Shown: one piece after another, positions 55,396 through 64,000 of the stretch | Numbering within the stretch: position 1 is the stretch's first letter | Layout of the letters: each line of letters begins with the position of its first letter | Assembly (NCBI GenBank): GCA_002007465.1 | Contig: LNAC01000845.1 | Location: forward strand, 471,290 to 535,289 | Direction of reading: 5' to 3' | Origin: Ailurus styani | Taxonomy: Eukaryota > Chordata > Mammalia > Carnivora > Ailuridae | DNA: 64,000 nucleotides | The notes under the pieces: generated by a model | Seen by the model: the letters and a program-made list of their open reading frames with translations, nothing else | What the model was told of the DNA's origin: nothing | The model's database searches: none | Made by a program: the position numbers and the translations under genes

Positions 55396-56976
55396 CTCAC
55401 AAGAAAACTACAAACCAATATTCTTATAAATATTGATGCAAACATTATTAGCAAACTAGAAAAACCCAATCTAGCAAAATAAAAAAAAAACTTATACACC
55501 ATGGCTAAATAGGATTTATCCTAGGAATGAAAAATTGACTAACATCTAAAATCATTAGTATATTACATCGCTGGAACAAAGGACAAACAGCACATGATTA
55601 TCTGAATAGAAAGATAAAGCATTGACAAAATCCAACACCATTTCATGATAAAAACTGCTCACCCAACTAGATATAAAAGGGAACCTATTCTGGTAAAGGC
55701 CATCTACAAAAACTCCTCAGTTAATTTCACACTGAATTGTGAAAGGCTGAATGCTTACTCCTAGAGTCAGGAAAAGCTAAGGATGTCTGCCTTTACCAAA
55801 TATATTAAATCTTGTGCTGGAGGTTCCAACCATTGTAGTTAGGTAATAAAGATAAGTAAAGGGTATTTTGACTGGCAAGTAAGGAATAAAACCATATCTA
55901 TTTGGATATGACATAATCTGGTATATGGAAAATCTTAAGGAATCTACTAAAAAAAATTAGAACTTATGTAAGTTCAGCAAATTTGCATGATATAAGATCA
56001 ATATATGAAAAATCAACTGTATTTCTATACACTACCAAGGAACAATCTGAAAATAAAATTAAGAAAATAATTATATTTACAATAACATAATAAATAATAA
56101 GTAATAACTTTAACAAAGTGCAAGACTGAAAACCACAAAATTCTGAGGAAGAAATAAAAGACACACATAAATGGGGGGATATCCCATGCTCATGGTTTGG
56201 AAGACAATGTTGTTAAGATGTCATTACTCCCACAAATTGATCTACATATTTAACACAATTCTTATTAAAATATCTGCTCTATGATTTTTGGCAGAAATTG
56301 ACATACTAATTTTAAATTCACGTTGAAATGCAAAGGACCCAGATTAGTCAAAACATCTTAAGAGATCAAAAAGAAGAAAAAAACCAGAAAATTTTGGAGA
56401 CTCACAATTTCAATTTTAAAAATTGTTACAAATATACAGTAATCAACGAAGTGTGACACTGGCATAAGTATAGATATGTAGGTCAACGTCACAGAATTGA
56501 AAGCACAGAAATAAACCCTCACGCTTAAGGTTAATTTTTTCTAACAGGGTGTCATGACATTTCAAAGAAGAAATAATATTCTTTTTAACAAATAGTACTG
56601 GGAAAACTGGATATCCATGAGCAAAAGAATGAAGTTAGAGACTTTCCTCATACAACAAGAAAATAACTCAAAATAATTATAGAATTAGGTGTAGGTGTTA
56701 AAACTATAAAACTCACAGCAGAAAATACAGGAGTAAATCCTCATGATCTTGGGTTAGGCAATAATTTCTTAGATATGACAAAAGAATCAAAGTCACAAAA
56801 CACAGATAAATTGTACTACATTAAATGAACATCATTTGTGCTGTAAATAATACCACTAAGAAGATGAAAATACAAGTCACAAAATGGAAAAAAATTTCAA
56901 AGCACATATCTGATAAAGGATTTCAACCCAGAATATATACAAAATGTTCACAATTCAATAAAGAAAAGATAAATAG

Positions 56977-57111
56977 ATTTATTTATTTATTTATTTTTAA
57001 GTAGACGCCACACCCAGCATAGAGCCCAATGTGGGGCTTGAACTCATGACCCTGAGATCAAGACCTGAGCCAAAATCAAGAATAGTACACTTAACTTAAC
57101 CCAGGAGCCCC
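56977..57111 (-). mobile_element. Old CAN SINE, antisense, copy 2
   Basis: Duplicate of 49,283-49,417, no differences seen. Confidence 0.85.
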
Positions 57112-57640
57112 ATAAATAGCCTAATTTTTAAAAAGACAAATGATCTGATAAATGTTTTTCCAAAGAAGAGTAATGAATGGCCAATATGAACATGAAAAAA
57201 TACTTACTATCATTAGTCATTATAGAAATGCAAATCAAAACCACAAGGAGTACCCATTCACATTCACTAGGATGGTTGTAATAAAATAGAAACTAACAAG
57301 TGTTGATTGGGATGCAGAGAAATGGGAACCTTCATAAATTGTTAGTGGGACTGTAAAAAGGTACAACCACCTTGGAATACAGTCCAATAGTTCCTCGGAA
57401 TGTTAAACATGGAATTACCATATAACCCAGCAATTTAACTCCTTGGGAGATGAAAACACGTTTACACATTTTCCAATATTCATAGCATTATTATTCATAA
57501 TAGCCAAAATGTGAAAACCACCTAAAATGTGATATAACCATATGATAGGATATTAATTGGCAATAAAAATTAATGAAGTACTGACACATGTAACAATGCG
57601 GATGAGCCTTGAAAACAATTTACTATATGAAAGAAATGAA

Positions 57641-57839
57641 ATTTTTTTAAGATTTTATTTATTTATTTGACAGAGAGAGAGAGAGATCACAAGTAGGCTG
57701 AGAGGCAGGCAGAGAGAGAGGAGGAAGCAGGCTCCCCGCTGAGCAGGGAGCCCCAATGCGGGCCTCGATCCTAGGACCCTGAGATCATGATCTGAGCCAA
57801 AGGCAGAGGCCCCAACCCACTGAGCCACCCAGGTGCCCC
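57641..57839 (-). mobile_element. CAN SINE, antisense, young type, at duplication edge
   Basis: Complement of a full young SINEC (arm CCAACCCACTGAGCCACCCA). Decayed TSD AGAAATGAA (57,632-57,640) and AGAAATAAA (57,840-57,848). Absent from copy 1, which ends precisely at the first TSD. Confidence 0.95.
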
Positions 57840-58155
57840 AGAAATAAATCTTAATAGACCAATATTGTATGATTTCATTTATATAAAATAGAATGAATGC
57901 ATAATTGTACAGAGACATTTGGAATATCACTGCCTCAGGATGGGAGGAATGTGGAGGTAGAATAGGGAATAGATGCCAATGTTTTATGGGGTTTCTTTTC
58001 GGGGTGATGAGAATGTTCTCAAGTTAGATGACTAGATGATTAGATGATAATGGTTGTACAACTCTGTATATACTTAAAACTGTTGAATTGTACAATTCAA
58101 ATGAGTGCATTTTATGATATATAAATAATACCTCAATAAAGCTATTTTTAAAAAA

Positions 58156-58587
58156 TAGCCATTAGTATAATCTATAGTTGAAATAATTTTACTAGTCCCC
58201 AAATGATCAAATAGTACATTAATTTTGGGCATAAGATACACATCAAGTATTGTCATAATTGTCATAATTATCTATGATACATACAGATTTAATGTGTTTT
58301 TTATTTAGAAAAAAGATCAAAGGAGAAAATTAGAAATTCTGAGACATTTGGTTAATCCCTATTTTACTTTTTCACCACTATTGTGATTTAATATAAAACA
58401 TTTCCATTCATAAGAAATTGGTACCATAATTGCATTATCATCCCCTCTACATAGAGAGCCAAATTACTTCTACATGGTTTTCAGTGAAGTACATCTATGA
58501 TCTCTCTTAGCACAGACATAACTCTTTTTTACATGTTACAAAACAAGTCAAGGCAGCATTAAATATATTCATTAAAATCTTCTTAAA
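58156..58587. other. Unassigned sequence
   Basis: AT-rich, no element recognised; lies between two L1 3' ends. Confidence 0.35.
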
Positions 58588-58786
58588 TATAGGGAACAAA
58601 CTGAGTGTTGCTGCAGGAGTGGTGGGTGGTGAATGGGGTACTTAGGTGATGGGCATTAAGGAGGGCACTTGATGTAATGAGCACTGGGTGTTATATGTAA
58701 CTGATGACTCACCAAATTCCGACTCTGAAACTAATACTACACTATATGTGAACTAACTTGAATTTAAATAAAATTTTGAGAAAAAT
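58588..58786 (+). mobile_element. Carnivoran L1 3' UTR fragment, 5'-truncated
   Basis: AGGGAACAAACTGAGTGTTG, GGTGATGGGCATTAAGGAGG, GCACTTGATGTAATGAGCAC, TGGGTGTTATATGTAACTGA and an AATTTAAATAAAATTTTGAG end: the last ~200 bases of the carnivoran L1 3' UTR with its polyadenylation region. A related but decayed 3' UTR is at 4,190-4,259. Confidence 0.9.
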
Positions 58787-61680
58787 TAATCTACATCAAA
58801 ATAAAATTATATCATTATATCAATAAATAAGTAAACGTATTAATTGGAATTTACTCACTAAGTGGAAAATTTGTTTAAGTAATTTAGAAACGAACGGTGA
58901 AGTATAAATAATTGTAGTTAAACCCACAAATTCTGTTAAATAGAACAATCTAGTCATTAACACCTGCATTTCTTGGAATATGACTCCCTTAAAAATCAGA
59001 TATCATTTCGTCAATCTTACTAAAGGGAAGCACTGGACTTTTCTTTAAATTTTGTTGAGGTATATTATTTCTGCAGTAGTAAATAGGGGGAGGTATGCCA
59101 TGAGTGGGAGGAGGGGTAAAAAGGAAGGTACAGGTCAAAATAGTTTAAGAAGCACATCTCTAACAGCCCAGACATCTACCTAGGTCAGTAGAGAAATTTC
59201 TTAAATTGAAGTAGCAAAATTTCATGACACCAGCTTTGTTTTATAGAGAGTATACTTCCCCTTTCTTTAGATTTCCCTGAAAAAAAGTGAATATATTTCG
59301 GAAGAGTAGACGGTTGAAATGCTCTATTTTCTTTGACCTTTAAAGTATTTTCAGTAGTGAACAGCTGGCCACTCTGCCCCTTTCCCAGAGGCTGCTTGGG
59401 CTGTAAACAGGAGGCAAAGTAGAACTGCAGCCAATCTAATTATGGAATATTGAAAAGGTCAAAGCATCGCCCTAGGCTACAAAATAGTAAGATCTTCATT
59501 TAAAAGAATGCCAAATGTACTAGTCAGTAAATGGAAGAGTAACAGCTTGTATTTCTTACAGAATTAGTATTTGGAAGCTATCTCCCATACATAAATTTCT
59601 ACCCTATCAAACGTGTTAAAATGCTATTAAAAATTGTCCAGAAAAGCAGAAGTAATATGGATTGCAGTAGCATCTTCTCACATTGAGGACAATATAACCT
59701 ATGTATAACACAGTGTGTCAGATTTCAATCAGAGATGCGGAATCAAGGAGTGTTACAAAATAAGAAATTTATTATAGAGGAGAGTTCTTATGCAATTGTA
59801 GAAACTTATAAAAATGTCTATGGAAGGTTGTTGCCTATGTATCTGGTGGTATTCCTGAAGTTACTAAAATCAGCAGGGCGACACTTGGGAAGAAAGGCTG
59901 AATGTTAAAAAGGAAAGAATATGAATAAACTAGAATCCAAGAGATCAAACTGGAATCCATGAAAACAAATCAGAATTTACAAAGACAAACTGCAATCCAT
60001 GTTTATCCCTACCACTTTTGTCCTCAACAACACAGGTGACCTGAAGAATGAGTTGATGTCCTTGCCATGGAGCTACATACATGCCTGGATCAGGACTTGG
60101 GGAAGTCAAAGGTCGAGATCTAGTGGACATGGAAGAGCTGTCTGACTACCCACAGCTCTGTGGTGACCCACTCCTACTTTTCAAATTTTGTACAAATTAC
60201 TCTTGTGGTAAATCCAAATCCAAAACTGTACAGGGTCCAAGTTTAACTGTGTTGACACAATAACAAAACCATGTCCCATCAACAAAAGCATCTTCTAAGG
60301 GGGCTGAGAATTGTATGAGAACTAGGTGCTATATTATGTAATATGAGAGATTTTACATAATGTGTTCATATGGATGTCTCTGGTATTATCCAGATTCTGT
60401 CTTCTCATATGTAGAACAAGATAAAAGCTAGATACATTCTATTTGGAAAGGGAATTTCAAAGGTATTCCATAGGGAAGTTACATAATTGAGTTTATGTGA
60501 AAAGATATCTCAGTGCTGAAGATGGCTGAAAAAAATAAATTGCAAAGTCAAGTTAAATCTACTCATTTTGCCTTCTGTATCCTGTAAGAACCCCCATGAT
60601 GAATTTTATGCTAATTGATAACCATGGGGTTTGCATGTGATGAGAAATACACTTACCAGAGGAAACAGACATATTTGGAGCAGATTTTCTGAGGGGAAAA
60701 TCTGAGCTAACTGATGAGAAATCCCCAGTGATCAATCAACTTATCTTTTAGTTGAATTTCTGAACAGATTTTTTAGCTTGAACGTGAAATGGTCTTTCTA
60801 AATCTTTTTTTTAAATAATGTTTTAATTTCAGCAAATTGTTCACATTCCATATCCAACTGAGGGAATTTTTTTTTAGGATTGACTCAGTTATCTTATTTC
60901 ATAAATGGTATTTGTGTCCAATTTAGTAATTAAGCATGCACTTTTAACGATATCTGAGATGTCACAGAAAGTTCACATGACCTTAACCCACTGTGTTAGA
61001 AAAACTCCAACAATAATGCAGTCCCTCTGTGGTAAGTACCATGGGAATAGGTTAAAAATGAGTGGTCTGGATTGTTTCCTTTGAGTCATTTTCATGTGAA
61101 TTTAAACTTTCCAATCATGTTCATAAAAAATATATATCATTGCCCATAGCAACCCAGTGTGTGATCAGTTCATTACAATTAATTACACTGGACTGCATAG
61201 GAACGCTTGAGGAAAGTAAGATGCAGTTGCTTTGATTTTAATGCCCACTGAAAACTTCTGACAACTATTGTTTAACTATAGTATAGATTTCTTCAGCAAA
61301 CTCCAGAGAGCCCTTCCCTGTTGCATTAATTCCTCAGCCCCAGATTGACATTACCTAGAGACTTACTTCTGTTTGAAAAATTAATCCTCTTTGTCTGTTA
61401 CTTGTTCTCTTTATTTCAAATATATAACCTAGATAAGTAGACATGCTTAGCATCTCATGACCAAGTGATATAACTTTTAGTTTGTACCATATTATTACTG
61501 TATAAAATAAGTAAAATCACTTTACTCTGATACAGGTTCTAAAACTTCTCATAGCTTAAGCATGTAGACACATTTTATAAAGACATATGAGTAAGCTTAA
61601 CCATGATTTATAGCAAGAGGTAATGAATAAACACCCCCAAGACATGGGTTATTTTTAGAATACATCTGTGTGTATTCTAA

Positions 61681-61682
<2 letters not shown>
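58787..61682. other. Unassigned sequence, about 2.9 kb
   Basis: The longest stretch without a recognised repeat. Open stretches at 59,945-60,130 (minus) and 60,081-60,263 (plus) overlap each other and show no domain. No CpG-rich patch. Could hold conserved non-coding elements, but nothing in the sequence alone proves it. Confidence 0.4.

Positions 61683-61727
<45 letters not shown>
61683..61727. repeat. (CA)n microsatellite
   Basis: About 22 uninterrupted AC units. Confidence 0.95.
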
Positions 61728-61728
<1 letters not shown>

Positions 61729-62710
61729 TCCTATTCCTACTTTTTTCTATATCTTGATGTAGGTTTTAGGTTGTGACTATTTCTCTGTGTATCACTTTCT
61801 CAAGACAGCTAGTTTTGATAACTTGCCTGAGAACATTGACAATTATGATGAACTTTGAAGAAGAATGAGCATATTTTCTGAAAACTTCTATTTGTTCACC
61901 ACCAAATAGAGACTATCTAGTCAAATTCAACATCTCACTCTTAGAATCATGAGGTCATCAATAGGGAAGACTCTGTTCATTTCACCCAAGAACTGTCTTG
62001 ACACATACATGAAATTCATACGGTTTTATCTCCCCACACTAAAATTGTGTATACCTGCATTTTTGACATTCTGTGAATATACTTGAAAGATCATTTATTT
62101 ATTTTTATAGTTTTAACAAAATAGTTCTTAGATCAATTATACTTTTCCTTGTTTTGTACAAAGTGTTTTAATAAGTTATCTTCCCAGATATGAATGGCAT
62201 TCCTTGGATATGGCTATACTTTGTTTCATATTTATTGTTTGAAAACACAAAAGGCATAAGAAATTAAGAAAACAGCAATGAAACAAGCATTAAAAAATAT
62301 AAGCTGACACCAGCTTTTGTTGGTCTTACATTTTCAAACATCCTTTTCAGTGCTTTTATTTCTATTTCTTTTTTTCAGATGTTCAATGCCTCTTCACTTT
62401 TCTAGGATCTATGTTTCATTACATGGACTCACTGGCCAGTAACTCCTTGGTATTTACACTTCCATTTACTGACTAATTGAAAAGGATCTATTTTTGTTTT
62501 TTTTAAGTAATTTATTAGAAATTATCTTTTTTAATAACTCATAAGAGTAGTGATAATTTCAGGAATAGGAATAGAAATTCTTTGGAGACTACCTATTGCA
62601 AGTTAATCTTTTTACTTAACCCTAAGAGATGTAGCCAAAAGAATTTGACTTGGTCATTTAGGCTTACAGCAAGAAAGTGATATAATAGCTACATAAATCA
62701 CTTGAATATT
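61728..62710. other. Unassigned sequence
   Basis: AT-rich; no element or gene recognised. Confidence 0.4.
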
Positions 62711-63925
62711 TTTTAAGAAAACTTAGGGGAAAAAGGCAGACTAGAAAGTTCTAAGCTCCCTTCCTCCATGGAAATATCAAAAAACAATCAGAAACCAGCT
62801 GAATTAACCTTATAGCAACTCTGGAAAACAGTCAAAGATCTATAGCAACCAATTAAATGCCCAGTTAAGGTAATGTCACATTCAAAATGGTCAGAAGTTT
62901 TGTAGCATCTTTAATTGATCTTGGCCCAACTGTCTCCTGGGCCAGGTGGTCTTGGTCTTTGGTCCAGGAGGTAGCAGACCAGTTCCAAATTTTCTCCCTT
63001 AAACCTGAGGATGCCAAAGGGACATTATTCACAATGTTCTAAACTGCCTGGAAGGTGCCTAAAGGACTGATTTTTATCTTGCCTAACTCAGATCTCATGA
63101 AAAGTGGCTTCCACTCTTTGTAAAAGTTGCAAGGGGACTAAAGAACTACAGATGTCAGGGACAAGATTTTACTATGTAGACATAAAACAGATGATAAAAG
63201 ACCTTGAGGAAGAGTTGGAATATAATTTGGGGAAATCATTCAAAGTAGCTGTGTATACAGGGGAATTGAGACAGTTACATATAGACCAGAGCAATTCTAG
63301 CTAATCTGTGAAAGACTGCTTCACCACAGAGCTTATCTACAAAGACTAAAAGCAGTGGCTACTTAACTCAAATGCCCAATTTTCAACAACACAACAACAA
63401 AAAATCAAAAGTCACACAAACAGCAAACTACGGTCCATTTAAAAGAAAGAAAATAAATTGGCAGAAACTGTATCTGAGGAAGCACAGACATCAGATTTAA
63501 TAGACAAAGATTTTTAAATAGCTGTCTTAAATATGCTAAAAGAGCTAAAGAAAAACAAAACGAATTAAAAGAAATCAGGAAAATTATATATGAAAAAATG
63601 GATTATCTGCAAAGTGATAAAAATTATAAAAAATAACCAAACAGAAATAATGGAAATGAAAAATACAGTAACTGAATTGAAAAATTCAATGTAGAGGTTT
63701 AACAGCAGATTTTAGTGAGCAGAACACAGAGTCAGTGAACTTGAACATAAGACATTTGAAAATATCATTTGAGGGGTAAAATGATAAAGAGTAAAGAAAA
63801 ATGACAGAGCCTAAAGGGCATTTGGGTCACCATCATGAAAATCAATATATACATTAAGGAAGTTCCAGATTGAGAAGAGAAAGAAAAAGGGACAGAGAGA
63901 TTATTTAAAAAAAAAATATTGACCA
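62711..63925 (+). mobile_element. Old L1 5' region and ORF1 start (L1M or HAL1-like)
   Basis: AGGCAGACTAGAAAGTTCTA is an old L1 start pattern. After a 5' UTR-like section, A-rich ORF1 sequence follows: AACAGCAGATTTTAGTGAGC, AGTCAGTGAACTTGAACATA, TGACAGAGCCTAAAGGGCAT and GGTCACCATCATGAAAATCA, parallel to 30,640-30,960. The open stretch 63,104-63,304 lies in the 5' part and shows no domain I can name. It continues beyond the window, interrupted by the final SINE. Confidence 0.7.
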
Positions 63926-64000
63926 GGGGCACCTGGGTGGCTCAGTGGGTTAAAGCCTCTGCCTTCGGCTCAGGTCATGATCTCAGGGTCCTGGGATCGC
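63926..64000 (+). mobile_element. CAN SINE, young type, cut by window end
   Basis: GGGGCACCTGGGTGGCTCAG, the GGGTTAAAGCCTCTGCC arm and CCTGGGATCG are present. The tail lies outside the window. Confidence 0.95.

Larger units (their letters stand above)
53945..57640 (+). repeat. ~3.7 kb duplicated block, copy 2
   Basis: Partner of 46,250-49,946. At its right end the sequence continues naturally: a SINE inserted with its own TSD, then the rest of the old L1 and its 3' end at about 58,155. This copy therefore looks like the intact genomic context. Confidence 0.95.
55090..58155 (+). mobile_element. Old L1 (L1M-type), copy 2, to its 3' end
   Basis: Same element as 47,396-49,946, here complete on the 3' side: after the SINE, ACCAATATTGTATGATTTCA, GTTGTACAACTCTGTATATA, TTTTATGATATATAAATAAT and ACCTCAATAAAGCTATTTTT form a typical old L1 3' UTR end. 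Interrupted by SINEs at 56,977 and 57,641. Confidence 0.9.

Noticed and set aside
46250..57640. The duplicated blocks as LTRs of a retrovirus
   Set aside because: The 3.7 kb blocks consist of L1 and SINE DNA, have no TG...CA ends, and the DNA between them has no gag, pol or env resemblance.
57655..57930. 91-residue minus-strand frame with WVAQWVGASAFGSDHDLRVL
   Set aside because: Translation of a SINE; the same residues appear from 10,325 and other SINE copies.

Overview
This window reads as non-coding nuclear DNA of a caniform carnivore, most likely a mustelid or a close relative. The main evidence is some 27 copies of the tRNA-derived CAN SINE (SINEC). Their heads read GGGGCGCCTGGGTGGCTCAG, and the youngest copies continue with the GTGGGTTAAAGCCTCTGCC arm that I associate with Mustelidae and other arctoids rather than cats. 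The L1 sequences are also of carnivoran type. I found no supportable protein-coding gene, tRNA, rRNA or CRISPR array. All open reading frames that resemble proteins are decayed pieces of L1 ORF1p/ORF2p or of a hAT transposase. Layout: 1-4,991 is an L1 in sense orientation with SINEs inside it, followed by an older L1 3' end. 6,720-8,335 is an old antisense L1. 10.3-15 kb holds several SINEs, LTR fragments and a minus-strand hAT (Charlie-like) transposase remnant. 15.7-20.1 kb is antisense L1. 20.15-20.76 kb and 25.72-26.34 kb form an inverted repeat pair whose segment order is circularly permuted. 21.6-22.4 kb is an L2. 24.6-25.7 kb is a second hAT remnant. 29.26-33.27 kb is the 5' half of an old L1, interrupted by an LTR and five SINEs. 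35.17-44.69 kb is an antisense L1 with full-length layout, split by a ~2.5 kb retrocopy of an unrecognised mRNA. The strongest large-scale signal is a ~3.7 kb stretch at about 46,250-49,946 that recurs almost base for base at 53,945-57,640. The upstream copy stops at a lone N (49,947), exactly where the downstream copy carries a SINE. No differences were seen by eye over the last ~3 kb, including equal (CA)n length. This may be a very recent duplication, but I think an assembly artefact is the more likely explanation. There is no operon or pathway here. The interest lies in how mobile elements, duplications and possibly the assembly have shaped an intergenic or intronic region. All family names come from reading by eye and not from a library search; element boundaries are generally good to about 10-30 bases, and target-site duplications (TSDs) were used where visible.
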